The notes beneath the pieces are model-generated. The model made no database searches. It was given only the letters and a program-made list of their open reading frames with translations, and had not been told where the DNA came from. This document shows, piece by piece, positions 26,286-35,321 of a DNA stretch of 64,000 nucleotides. The stretch spans positions 3,596,001 through 3,660,000 of the forward strand of contig NC_007908.1 in assembly GCF_000013605.1 (NCBI RefSeq), read 5' to 3'. The position numbers and the translations under genes were made by a program. The stretch is from Rhodoferax ferrireducens T118 (GTDB lineage Bacteria; Pseudomonadota; Gammaproteobacteria; Burkholderiales; Burkholderiaceae_C). Each line of letters opens with the position of its first letter. The stretch's first letter is position 1.

Positions 26286-26435
26286 GGTGCTTACCTGAGG
26301 TCATGAGGCAGGCCCGCAAAGGGCGATTTGCGGATTCTAGGCGGGTAGAGCTGCAGGTTGTTGGTCGGCCATGCAGCCACGATGTCAACGACCTCAGCCG
26401 CGAGATAAATAATTTTCAGAAACGGCGAGCCAGCA

Positions 26436-27707
26436 TCAATAGGGAGAGTTGCCGTTACCAGACACCGTCATGACACCATTGGTAACAGTGAGCGTGTACG
26501 GGCTGTAGCCACCCGACCAGAATGACATGTTGAAGGCAGGATTCAATTTGTCCACTTTGACGACCGTGGCGGTTACCCCGGATAAAGCCTGTCCTGCCAC
26601 ACATTGACCAGGGTAATTTTGCGGCAACACAAAATAAGCGGCGCTCTTGGTCGTCGTCGTCGGGTTTGTGACAAGTTTAGCCACGATCGGAGTTCGGGGG
26701 CCACCATCCCCGGAAACCAACAACGCAGCCTCCACGCCGACCCCTATTCCGCGCGCAATGATGTCGCCGTAAGGCGTGGCTGACAAGTTCTGGGATACCT
26801 TCGGCACGAGAATGCCTCCGCTGCAACCTGACTCGTAATAGGGTCCAATCAGGCGTGATACGAACGTCACCAGGCGACCCATTCGATCACGCTCATCAAG
26901 ATGCGCATCCAGGATCGTGTTGAACAGCGGCGACGGCGTGATAAAGCCGCCAGCAATGGACGTTGGGCTTGTTGGGTCCAAGGTCTGGGGCGTGGGGTCC
27001 AGACTCATGTATTTATTGAAAGGATTGGACAGTGCTTGGTCAGAGGTGACGGTGCCCCTGAGTGCGGCAAAATCAAACTGCCCCAGCACCGCCAAACCTG
27101 CACTGGTTCCGCCGATGGGCACTTTCTTGTTCATCAGTGCCTGAAGCGTCCAGTCGAGCTGGGTATTCTTCCAATACTTGATGTAATCACTTTGATCACC
27201 ACCCGCGATGAATACGACATCCGCCCTGGCCACAATCTGATTGACAGTCGGGTCGTTCGCGGCTTTAACACTGGGGATCACCAAGGTCTCGACTGAACTG
27301 AGTCCCAAATACCCCCCGCCGACCCAACCGTCCTGATTCACGGGTGGAAGTGTTGAAGTTCCGCCGTTGGCATCGCTGTAGTAGATGTAGGGGTTATAGG
27401 CTTCAGTTCCGCTGGCACGGATGATCACGAAGCGCCCGCCCGTGCCTGGCTTGATGCCAGCGCGTTGAATCAGCCACTGAAATGCTTGGTCAACGTCCGG
27501 CCCCCCGCCCATGAGCACATAAGATGGCGTTGTTGCCCGGTCTGACGACGCAATGACGGGTGTCTTTGCCGGCTCACCCACGAAAAAGTAGCTGTACGGA
27601 AGTTTGCCAGCCGCCACCGCCGTGCTGAGAGCGGCGGCAAAGAAAAGACCCACCACTGTCTTGATGCTAGCGCCCATGATGGAACGCAACTCTTTTAAAG
27701 TTTTCAC
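26436..27707 (-). CDS. Exported cyanophycinase-like peptidase (S51 family)
   Basis: This 423-residue protein has a signal peptide (about 1-33, ending AALSTAVAAG) and a class-I glutamine amidotransferase-like fold of peptidase family S51. The nucleophile motif GGTSAGLAVLG is intact, preceded by VVFIAGGDQSDYIKYW. The N-terminus of the domain has YVLMGGGPDVDQAF. Cyanophycinases split the Arg-Asp polymer cyanophycin into dipeptides; exported forms use external polymer. The C-terminal 90 residues form a Thr/Val-rich extension. No cyanophycin synthetase is in the window. The precise substrate is uncertain; another Asp-dipeptidase-like role is possible. Confidence 0.82.
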   Translation of the reverse strand: MKTLKELRSIMGASIKTVVGLFFAAALSTAVAAGKLPYSYFFVGEPAKTPVIASSDRATTPSYVLMGGGPDVDQAFQWLIQRAGIKPGTGGRFVIIRASGTEAYNPYIYYSDANGGTSTLPPVNQDGWVGGGYLGLSSVETLVIPSVKAANDPTVNQIVARADVVFIAGGDQSDYIKYWKNTQLDWTLQALMNKKVPIGGTSAGLAVLGQFDFAALRGTVTSDQALSNPFNKYMSLDPTPQTLDPTSPTSIAGGFITPSPLFNTILDAHLDERDRMGRLVTFVSRLIGPYYESGCSGGILVPKVSQNLSATPYGDIIARGIGVGVEAALLVSGDGGPRTPIVAKLVTNPTTTTKSAAYFVLPQNYPGQCVAGQALSGVTATVVKVDKLNPAFNMSFWSGGYSPYTLTVTNGVMTVSGNGNSPY

Positions 27708-27979
27708 CTTTAACCCCTTTCACAGAACTAATTCCAGTTTCTGCTTTTGTGGAGACTGACTGTATGCAAAACATCAACAAACGCATAATTTTCTCGAACT
27801 CATTCAAATAACCGTCATCCGCAACGATCCGGATACGAACGTGGCGGTCAGTGGCGCACCAAGGGGCAATCCGCCGCCACCCGCAAGCATCGAGGCGACA
27901 TGCGTTTCGCGCTCACCGGCCTGGCACCGGAAGTCTGCGAAAAATCAGCGCACCGAATCGCCGACCTTGCGGTTTTGCA
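27708..27979. other. Intergenic region between fdsA and cyanophycinase-like gene
   Basis: The side near 27708-27800 must carry the peptidase promoter and is A/T-rich. No fdsD-like small-subunit gene follows fdsA here, although many Fds operons have one. No terminator stem with a T run was found. Confidence 0.45.
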
Positions 27980-30808
27980 TCAGCTGACGGGCGTGATGCA
28001 CACCGCGCAGTATTTGAACTCCGGAATTTTCGCGAACGGGTCGAGCGCCGCATGGGTCAGCAAATTGGCTGCGGCCTCGCGGTAGGCAAAGGGCATGAAC
28101 ACGGTGCCGTCAGGGGTGCCGTCATCGCGCCGAAGTTGCACGTCCAGCGTGCCGCGACGGCTGCGCAGCGTGACCATGGCGCCCGCCGTCAAGCCCAGGC
28201 GCGCGAGCTCACCGGCATTGACCGAGGCGGTGGCCACCGGCTCCAGCGCATCCAGCACGGCAGAGCGGCGTGTCATGCTGCCGGTGTGCCAGTGCTCCAG
28301 TTGCCGCCCGGTGATCAGTACCAGCGGGTAGGCTGCATCGGGTTTCTCGGCCGCCAGGGTCAGCGTCGTGGGCACCAGGTGCGCGCGGCCATCGGGGGTG
28401 GGGAAATGGTCAGTGAACACGGTGGCCAGACCGGGATCGTCGGCATTCAAACAGGGATAGGTCACACTGCCCTCGCGCTGCAGACGCTCCCAGCTGATGC
28501 CGCCAATGGCCGTGTGCATGGTCTGGCGCATTTCTTCGTAGACTAGAGCCACACCGCAGTTCTCACCCGGGTAGTTCCAGGTCAACCCCATGCGATGGGC
28601 GATCTGCTGGATGATCCACAAATCAGGCCGGGCGTCCCCCGGCGGATCGATCGCCTGGCGGCCCAGTTGCAGCATGCGGTCGGTGTTGCTGACCGTGCCG
28701 GTCTTCTCGGGCCAGGCGCCGGCGGGCAACACCACATCGGCCAGCCAGGCAGTCTCGGTCATGAAAATATCCTGCACCACCAGATGCGACAACGATGCCA
28801 GCGCGCGGCGCGCCTGGTTCAGGTCGGGGTCGCTCATGGCCGGGTTCTCGCCCATGATGTACATGCCGCGCACCTTGTGCGGGTCGCTCTCGGGTGCCAG
28901 CGCCTTGTGCATGATTTCGACCACGGTATAGCCGGGCTGATCATCCAGCGTCATGCCCCAAAAATCCTCAAACCACTGGTGTGCAGCGGAATCGTCCACG
29001 CGCTGGTAATTGGGAAACATCATCGGGATCAGGCCGGCGTCACTGGCGCCCTGCACATTGTTTTGTCCGCGCAAGGGATGCAGGCCGGAGCCCGGCTTGC
29101 CAATCTGCCCCGCCACCAGGCACAGCGCCATCAGGCTGCGCACGTTGTCGGTGCCGTGCACATGCTGGCTGACGCCCATACCCCAAAAGATCATCGCTGC
29201 TTTGGCCCTGGCATAGGCGCGCGCCACCTCGCGGATGGCAGCGGCCGGGACGCCACAGACCGGCGCCATGGCCTGCGGGCTGAAGGCGCGCACGCTGTCA
29301 CGCAGCGCCTCAAAATTGGACACGCGCGCGGAGATGAAAGCGGCGTCGGCCAGGCCCTCTTCAATGATGGTGTGGATCATGGCGTTGATCAGCGCCACGT
29401 CGGTGTCGGCCTTGAACTGGAGCTTGCGCCACGCATGTTTGTCCAGGTCCGTGCCACGCGGGTCCGCCGTCACAATCTTCAAGCCGCGTTTGGCCGCATT
29501 CTTCATCCAGGTGGCGGCCACCGGGTGGTTGCCAGCGGTGTTGGAGCCAATCACCAGAATCAGCTCGGCGTGGTCCACATCATTGACCTGGTTGCTCACG
29601 GCACCCGAGCCAATGCCTTCGAGCAGCGCCGCCACACTGGAGGCGTGGCACAGGCGCGTGCAGTGGTCCACATTGTTGGAGCCGAAGCCGGTGCGCACCA
29701 GTTTCTGGAACAAATAAGCTTCTTCGTTGCTGCCCTTGGCCGAACCAAAGCCGGCCAGTGCTTTCCTGCCATGGGTATCGCGCAAGCCTTTGAGCGTGGC
29801 GCCCGCGAGGTCCAGCGCCTCGTCCCAGGTGGCTTCGCGGAACACGCTGGCCCAGTCCGCCGGGTCGCGCGTCACGGCCATGTCTTTGGGCACATCGGCG
29901 CGCCGGATCAGGGGCGTCGTGAGCCGGTGCGGGTGGTGCACATAGTCAAAACCAAAGCGGCCTTTGACGCACAGGCGGCTTTGGTTGGCCGGACCGTCGC
30001 GGCCGTCGACGCTGATGATTTTATTGTTCTTGACTTTGTAAGTCAGCAGGCAACCGACGCCGCAGAAGGGGCATACCGAGTCCACGGTCTTATCCAGCGC
30101 CTGCGATCCCATCTGCGTCTTGGGCATCAACGCGCCCGTGGGGCAGGCCTGCACGCATTCGCCGCAGGCCACGCAGCTGCTGTCGCCCATGGCGTCATTG
30201 AGGTCAAACACAATCTGGCTCTGCGCGCCACGATGGGCATAACCGATGACGTCGTTCACCTGCACCTCGCGGCAGGCGCGCACGCAGCGGGTGCATTGAA
30301 TGCAGGCATCGAGGTTGACCGCCATCGCCGGATGCGACAGGTCCGTTGCCGGTTGCGCGCGGCGCAAAGCCTGGAGTTCGGGACGCACGGTGACGCCCAT
30401 TCGTGACGCCCAAGCGCTGAGTTCACCGTGCTGGCCGACCGAACCCGTGCTTGCGTTCGCGTCATTCCACTTGTGCCCCACAGCAGGCATGTCCGACAGC
30501 AGCAGCTCCAGCACCATCTTGCGGCTCTTCACCGCGCGTTCGCTGTTGGCCTGCACCTCCATACCCGCCGTCACAGTTCGGCAGCAACTCGGCGCCAGGG
30601 TGCGCTCACCCTTGATCTCCACGACACAGGCGCGGCAGTTGCCGTCGGCACGCAAGCCGTCCTTGTGGCAAAGATGGGGAATGTCGACGCCGTGACGCTG
30701 CGCCGCCTTGAGGATGGTTTCCCCTTCAAACGCCTGCAGGGTCTGCTGGTCGAGCTTGAACGCAAGCGTTGGCAGCTTGACTTCAGCCGGTTTGGCGGAG
30801 ACCTTCAT
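27980..30808 (-). CDS. fdsA: NAD-dependent formate dehydrogenase alpha subunit
   Basis: This is the catalytic subunit of a soluble formate dehydrogenase that reduces NAD+ in the cytoplasm. The 942-residue product has an N-terminal [2Fe-2S] domain (Cys47, Cys58, Cys61, Cys75 or 76) and two [4Fe-4S] ferredoxin clusters (CIQCTRCVRACR near 169-179 and CVACGECVQACP near 212-222). A molybdenum-domain [4Fe-4S] site (CPFCGVGC near 246-253, Cys280) and the metal-ligand Cys387 (HCTRLCHASS) follow. The segment expected to hold a His-Cys3 cluster (about 108-132) has no cysteine. The start abuts the fdsB stop (TGAATG). No Tat signal is present, so it is cytoplasmic. Confidence 0.92.
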   Translation of the reverse strand: MKVSAKPAEVKLPTLAFKLDQQTLQAFEGETILKAAQRHGVDIPHLCHKDGLRADGNCRACVVEIKGERTLAPSCCRTVTAGMEVQANSERAVKSRKMVLELLLSDMPAVGHKWNDANASTGSVGQHGELSAWASRMGVTVRPELQALRRAQPATDLSHPAMAVNLDACIQCTRCVRACREVQVNDVIGYAHRGAQSQIVFDLNDAMGDSSCVACGECVQACPTGALMPKTQMGSQALDKTVDSVCPFCGVGCLLTYKVKNNKIISVDGRDGPANQSRLCVKGRFGFDYVHHPHRLTTPLIRRADVPKDMAVTRDPADWASVFREATWDEALDLAGATLKGLRDTHGRKALAGFGSAKGSNEEAYLFQKLVRTGFGSNNVDHCTRLCHASSVAALLEGIGSGAVSNQVNDVDHAELILVIGSNTAGNHPVAATWMKNAAKRGLKIVTADPRGTDLDKHAWRKLQFKADTDVALINAMIHTIIEEGLADAAFISARVSNFEALRDSVRAFSPQAMAPVCGVPAAAIREVARAYARAKAAMIFWGMGVSQHVHGTDNVRSLMALCLVAGQIGKPGSGLHPLRGQNNVQGASDAGLIPMMFPNYQRVDDSAAHQWFEDFWGMTLDDQPGYTVVEIMHKALAPESDPHKVRGMYIMGENPAMSDPDLNQARRALASLSHLVVQDIFMTETAWLADVVLPAGAWPEKTGTVSNTDRMLQLGRQAIDPPGDARPDLWIIQQIAHRMGLTWNYPGENCGVALVYEEMRQTMHTAIGGISWERLQREGSVTYPCLNADDPGLATVFTDHFPTPDGRAHLVPTTLTLAAEKPDAAYPLVLITGRQLEHWHTGSMTRRSAVLDALEPVATASVNAGELARLGLTAGAMVTLRSRRGTLDVQLRRDDGTPDGTVFMPFAYREAAANLLTHAALDPFAKIPEFKYCAVCITPVS

Positions 30809-32584
30809 TCAAACGATCTCCTGGGGAAAGTATTTCTGCACACAACGCACCGGATTGGGCGCAGCCTGGCCCAGGCCGCAAATGGACGCCTCTGCCATCA
30901 CCGCGTTCAAGTCCTCCAGCGTGGCGTTGTCCCACACCGGTGCTTCCATCAGACGCACGGCCTTGGCGGTGCCGACCCGGCACGGGGTGCACTGGCCACA
31001 ACTCTCAGCGGCAAAAAAACGCATGGCACTGAGCGCCGCATCACGCGCCCGGTCGAATTGGCTGAGCACAATCACCGCGGCCGAACCAATGAAACAGCCG
31101 TAGGGCTGAAGGGTGTCGAAGTCGAGCGGAATATGGTTCAGGCTGGCCGGCAGAATGCCGCCCGACGCACCGCCGGGCAGGTAGGCGTAAAGCGTGTGCC
31201 CGTCCAGCATGCCGCCGCAGTATTCGTCAATCAGCTCCTGCACCGTGATGCCGGCCGGCGCCAGCTTGACACCGGGCAGCTTGATGCGCCCGCTGACGCT
31301 GAAGGAGCGCAAGCCTTGACGCCCGTGGCGGCCAAAACTGCTGAACCACTGCGGGCCCTTTTCAACGATGTCACGCACCCAATAGAGCGTCTCAAAGTTG
31401 TGGACCAGCGTCGGTTTGCCAAACAGGCCCAGCTGCGCGACATAGGGCGGGCGCAGGCGCGGCTGGCCGCGTTTGCCTTCGATGCTCTCGATCATGGCGG
31501 ACTCTTCACCGCAGATATACGCGCCCGCGCCACGGCGCAGTTCGATGTAGGGCAGCGGACAGGGCGGATCGGCCTGCAGGGCCTCGATCTCTTGCGTCAA
31601 CATCTTGCGCGCGTCGTGGTATTCGTCGCGCAGATAGATGTAGCAGGCCTCGGTGCCCGCCACCTGGGCGGCGATCAGCATGCCCTCCAGAAAGCGATGC
31701 GGGTCGCGTTCCAGGTAGCTGCGGTCTTTGAAGGTGCCGGGCTCGCCTTCGTCGATGTTGACGGCCATGACACGCGGCGCGCTTTGCTCGCGCACGATGC
31801 GCCATTTGCGTCCGGCCGGAAAACCGGCACCACCCAAGCCACGCAGGCCCGCGTCCTCCAGGGCCGCCATCACGCCCTCCGCCGGCTCTTCACCATTCAC
31901 CACGGCGGCCGCCAGCGCGTAACCGGCGCGCTGCCGGTAGGCTTCTAACGATATCAAATTAATAGCATAGTGTGCAGTAAATGCGGGGGCTAGAGTCCTA
32001 TTTTGTATATATTCTGGCTTGTCCGGCAAGGCCACCTGGACCGCTTCAAGCACCGAAGCCGTCGTTGCATTCGGCACCGCCCGTTGCCCCACCAGCACGG
32101 CCGGCGCCTGCTCACAGCGCCCCAGGCACGGTGCAGCCATCACACGCACCGACGCCCCCAGCAACCCCGTCAGCCGCGCCAGCAAATCATCGGACCGCGC
32201 CATCGCGCAGCTCAGGCTGTCGCAGACCCGCACGGTCAGCGCCGCAGGGCTCTGGCCGTCGCGCATCACCTCGAAGTGGTGGTAGAACGTGGCCACCTCG
32301 AACACCTCTGCCATGGGCAGCTTCATGTCGCTGGCCAGCGCCACCAGATGGCGCTCGAACAGACCACGGTAGTGATCATTGAGCAGGTGCAGGTGCTCGA
32401 TCAACAGGTCGCTGCGATGGCCGCCAGGCGGTGGCACGCCAATCAGTGCGCGCAGTTCCTGCAGCGAGACATCGTCGGGCTGTCGGCCTTTGAGCTTTGA
32501 CACCCGTTGTGCCGTCCGGCGCAATTGATCCGGCGTCGCCAGGACCATTGGCCGACCGGGTGCAGTAATGGGCAAAGTGGGCAT
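30809..32584 (-). CDS. fdsB: NAD-dependent formate dehydrogenase beta subunit (NuoE-NuoF fusion)
   Basis: This 591-residue subunit passes electrons from FdsA to NAD+. Residues 15-185 form a NuoE-like thioredoxin fold with the [2Fe-2S] ligands Cys121, Cys126, Cys153 and Cys157 intact. Residues about 212-590 are NuoF-like, with GLRGLGGAGFPAGRKW and EGEPGTFKDR for FMN and NAD, ESCGQCTPC and ICGLG for a [4Fe-4S] cluster. No separate fdsG gene exists here, so the NuoE-like domain probably covers that role. The linker at about 195-212 is encoded by repeat copy R4. I chose ATG 32584; a TTG at 32620 would extend it. Confidence 0.9.
   Translation of the reverse strand: MPTLPITAPGRPMVLATPDQLRRTAQRVSKLKGRQPDDVSLQELRALIGVPPPGGHRSDLLIEHLHLLNDHYRGLFERHLVALASDMKLPMAEVFEVATFYHHFEVMRDGQSPAALTVRVCDSLSCAMARSDDLLARLTGLLGASVRVMAAPCLGRCEQAPAVLVGQRAVPNATTASVLEAVQVALPDKPEYIQNRTLAPAFTAHYAINLISLEAYRQRAGYALAAAVVNGEEPAEGVMAALEDAGLRGLGGAGFPAGRKWRIVREQSAPRVMAVNIDEGEPGTFKDRSYLERDPHRFLEGMLIAAQVAGTEACYIYLRDEYHDARKMLTQEIEALQADPPCPLPYIELRRGAGAYICGEESAMIESIEGKRGQPRLRPPYVAQLGLFGKPTLVHNFETLYWVRDIVEKGPQWFSSFGRHGRQGLRSFSVSGRIKLPGVKLAPAGITVQELIDEYCGGMLDGHTLYAYLPGGASGGILPASLNHIPLDFDTLQPYGCFIGSAAVIVLSQFDRARDAALSAMRFFAAESCGQCTPCRVGTAKAVRLMEAPVWDNATLEDLNAVMAEASICGLGQAAPNPVRCVQKYFPQEIV
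31949..32000 (+). repeat. Dispersed repeat copy R4 (inside fdsB)
   Basis: The plus strand has an arm ending AATTAATAGC (to 31966), exactly 20 bases, then GGGCTAGAGTCC from 31987. It is antisense in fdsB and encodes the peptide IQNRTLAPAFTAHYAINLI (about residues 193-211) between the NuoE-like and NuoF-like domains. Confidence 0.85.
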
Positions 32585-32688
32585 GGCCGACAAGCTAACC
32601 GACTTGGCAACGAATGGCAAGCCCAGTCTGCAACCGTTGACGCCACGCTGCCGGCGAGGGCAACCGGGCCTTCGTGAGCAGACCCTGA

Positions 32689-35115
32689 CTACCCTTGTGG
32701 CCCGCGCTTGTCTTCCTCACGTTTGGGCCCATCGCGACCGTTTCCCCTGTCATGTGGCCTGCTGGCGGCAGGTGTTGGCATTTGGCCACGCGGCTCCGCC
32801 TGGGGTGCCGGATGGCTTTGTGGTGGCGGTGGCGGTGGCGGTGGCGGTGGTCTCGGCGCAGCCACCGGCGGACGAGGCTCAGGCTGCCTGGCGGCAGGGG
32901 CGGGTGCGGCATTCGCCGGGTGCTGCATGGCCGGTTCCGATGGAACGGCTTGCGCAGGTGGGGCCAGCTTGGGCGGCACGGGTCGTTGCGGCGGTGCTTG
33001 TGTCATCGGTACGGCTGGAGCGACCGGCGGCGGGACCGGCTTTGACTCGGGCGCGCGCTGCACTGGTGCAGGCGACACAGGCACGATGGGTTGTGCACGC
33101 TGCTGGTCGTTTTCACGCTGTTGCGCCCGGCCACCCGGCCCGGTCCTGGGTTCGGCCTGGATTTGGGCTGGCAATGGCGGTGGTCTCGGCACAGCCAGCG
33201 GCTGGCTTGGCTCGGCCTGCTTGATCACAGGGGCAGACTCGGGCCGAGCACCCGGCAGGGGCGGTGGCGGCAGAAAGACTTGCGGAGCTGGGGCCAGCTT
33301 GGGCGGCACGGGCCGTTGCGGCTGTGCTTGCGTCGCCGGACCCGATGGACCAACTTGCGGCCGGGCGGGCTTTGGCTCGACTGCACGTTGCAGTGGCGGG
33401 GGCGGCGGCGGTGCGATGGCTTGTGCGCGTTGCTGGCCGTTTCCACGTTGATCGGCCTTGCCGCGTGGCTCCGCAGGCTGGGGTACCAATACCGGCGGTG
33501 TGGGTTGCCGCGCGGCCTGGGGCTGCGCCGCTCCTTGTGGTGGCGCCGACGGCGGAGGAAGCACCTTCGGTGGCGCCACCTGCGCAGGGGCAAGCACTTT
33601 GACAACGGACCTGGGCGCATCGGCTGCCGGTTTCAGGGTCTTGCGCGCAGCGTCATCAAGTGGCTTGCCGGGCTTCAAAGTCAGTTGCTGCTGTTGCGCC
33701 GCGAATCCGACGTGTGCCGCCGCAGGCGCGCTGCGGGCGACGACAGGGCGCTCGAACACGCGGGCTGGCGGCTTGTCGGCGGGCACCGCGGCACCACGCA
33801 CGCTGCGCTCGGTCGGTGCGACGCTCGGGCTGACTGCCACCGCTGCGCGAGCAACCGTTTCCCGGTTGACGCGTACCGCTGCCCGGGACACCGGCTGCGA
33901 CTGCACAAACGTGGTCGTCGGCACGGCGACCACGGCGCCCGGCACCTGCCGGTTCACGTAGACGACTTTGGTCACGTTCGTCGTGTTGTAGGTGTTGTTG
34001 ATCACCGTGTTGTTGATCACCGTGTTGCTGCGGTTGACGTTCTCGAAATAGCCGCGACTGACCGGATAGGACGGTCGAAAGACCTCGCGCGGCGCCAGCG
34101 GGAACCACGCCACACCACCGACGTTGCCGCTCGATATCGTCAAGCGGAAGTTGTCGCCACCCACGAACACCACCAGTGCCGGGGCGTAGTAGGCGGTGCT
34201 GCGCACGGGACCTGGTACCCAGCCCCATATGCCACGCAGATTCGTCCAGCGGCCGTAATGGGACACCGCAAAGCCCCAGGGCGCGTCGTCGACCCAGGTC
34301 CAGCCCCAAGGGTCGATCCAGGCCCAGTGCCCGTCGCGGTAAGGCGCCCAGTCAGCGGCTACGCGATTCGGAATCCAGACGTTACCGTAGGTCGCATCAA
34401 CACGCCAGCTGCCGTTCGCGTCGAGATCCTGGTAGCCGACCACGTCGCGCGACACATAACGCGCGGAAACCGAGTTGTCGAAAGCGCGATCACGATCAGC
34501 GGCCCAGCGATCGAATTCGTCCGGGCGCGCCGCGTCCAGATACTCGTAATCGCTCAAATCGGTTCCCCGGAAGCGATAGGGTTGCCGCGAATCGATTAAA
34601 TAGGCTGCTCCTTCTCCAAGCGCCTCACCCTGGCCTTTGCGCACGATGATGTCGGTCGCATTGCCGTCGGGGTCCACCGCTATGCGGTATTCACCGGGTT
34701 GGCGCAGCGTAAAGGCGAGATTGGGCGTGTCGACTTCAAACACCTGGTTGGGCGCCAGGCGGCGTACCCGAACGTTCAGCGTGCCCTGCGTCAATTGCAG
34801 TTGGGTGATTTGGTCGTCCAGATTGAGCACGGAAACGCTGGTGTTGGCGTTCATGCGAACCACAGCGCCGCCCGCCTGGACTTCGGCCCGCGCGCCCGCA
34901 TCCGTCCAGAGCCGGTCGCCGTTGGTCAGCGGCCGATTGACCGTGGCCTGAACCCAATCGTTCTCGCCCGCCGGTGAGAAACTGACCGCGCCCGCGGTGT
35001 AGCCCAGACGTGCCACGCGCGAGGGCGGGTCAGCGCTGGCCGCACCGCTGAAGACGAAAAACGCGGCACCGACAACGAAGCCGAGCACCCGAAAACCAAG
35101 AGACTGCTTTTGCAT
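32689..35115 (-). CDS. Exported FecR/DUF6600 protein with proline-rich repeats
   Basis: This 808-residue exported protein starts with a signal peptide (MQKQSLGFRVLGFVVGAAFF... to AASA). It has a FecR-like domain (about 50-190: RVRRLAPNQVFEVDTPNLAF and RIAVDPDGNATDIIVRKGQGE). A DUF6600-like Trp/Tyr-rich module follows (about 240-370: GSWRVDATYGNVWIP, HWAWIDPWGWTWVDDAPWGF, HYGRW). The second half is Pro/Ala/Gln-rich with a 110-residue tandem repeat and a polyproline stretch near the end. The GGAGGG ribosome-binding site precedes ATG 35115. The family is probably cell-envelope-associated; no function is known. It is a single gene. Confidence 0.8.
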   Translation of the reverse strand: MQKQSLGFRVLGFVVGAAFFVFSGAASADPPSRVARLGYTAGAVSFSPAGENDWVQATVNRPLTNGDRLWTDAGARAEVQAGGAVVRMNANTSVSVLNLDDQITQLQLTQGTLNVRVRRLAPNQVFEVDTPNLAFTLRQPGEYRIAVDPDGNATDIIVRKGQGEALGEGAAYLIDSRQPYRFRGTDLSDYEYLDAARPDEFDRWAADRDRAFDNSVSARYVSRDVVGYQDLDANGSWRVDATYGNVWIPNRVAADWAPYRDGHWAWIDPWGWTWVDDAPWGFAVSHYGRWTNLRGIWGWVPGPVRSTAYYAPALVVFVGGDNFRLTISSGNVGGVAWFPLAPREVFRPSYPVSRGYFENVNRSNTVINNTVINNTYNTTNVTKVVYVNRQVPGAVVAVPTTTFVQSQPVSRAAVRVNRETVARAAVAVSPSVAPTERSVRGAAVPADKPPARVFERPVVARSAPAAAHVGFAAQQQQLTLKPGKPLDDAARKTLKPAADAPRSVVKVLAPAQVAPPKVLPPPSAPPQGAAQPQAARQPTPPVLVPQPAEPRGKADQRGNGQQRAQAIAPPPPPPLQRAVEPKPARPQVGPSGPATQAQPQRPVPPKLAPAPQVFLPPPPLPGARPESAPVIKQAEPSQPLAVPRPPPLPAQIQAEPRTGPGGRAQQRENDQQRAQPIVPVSPAPVQRAPESKPVPPPVAPAVPMTQAPPQRPVPPKLAPPAQAVPSEPAMQHPANAAPAPAARQPEPRPPVAAPRPPPPPPPPPPQSHPAPQAEPRGQMPTPAASRPHDRGNGRDGPKREEDKRGPQG
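32945..33480 (-). repeat. 330-bp tandem repeat in proline-rich region
   Basis: Two diverged copies of an in-frame module occur with a 330-base (110-residue) period. The anchor GGGCCAGCTTGGGCGGCACG appears at 32961 and again at 33291. QRxNxQQRAQ and PQRPVPPKLAP mark both copies in the protein. It probably arose by slippage or unequal recombination. Confidence 0.75.
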
Positions 35116-35321
35116 GACTTTTCCCTCCAAGAGCAAGCTGTCTGAATCGATAGCTACACCGCTATAACGCGGCGCACGCCCGATTCGACACTGTTCATTA
35201 CGCTTTGTTGCAATAACGATGAACAGCATGCAATCCGCCTCACAGTGCGTCCGTTCGGTAACGCACATGCCGGCAACACGCCGGGCGGCACCGGCGTATG
35301 ACCCATCCGGTTGAACTCTAC

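Noticed and set aside
27784..28085. Plus-strand open frame running into the 3' end of fdsA
   Set aside because: It is antisense to fdsA over half its length, has no start codon before 27900 and matches no family.
34000..34035. Short GTGTTGTTGATCACC tandem in the FecR-like gene as a mobile or CRISPR-like repeat
   Set aside because: It is a two-copy in-frame slippage repeat encoding NTVINNTVINNT, without spacers or flanking features.
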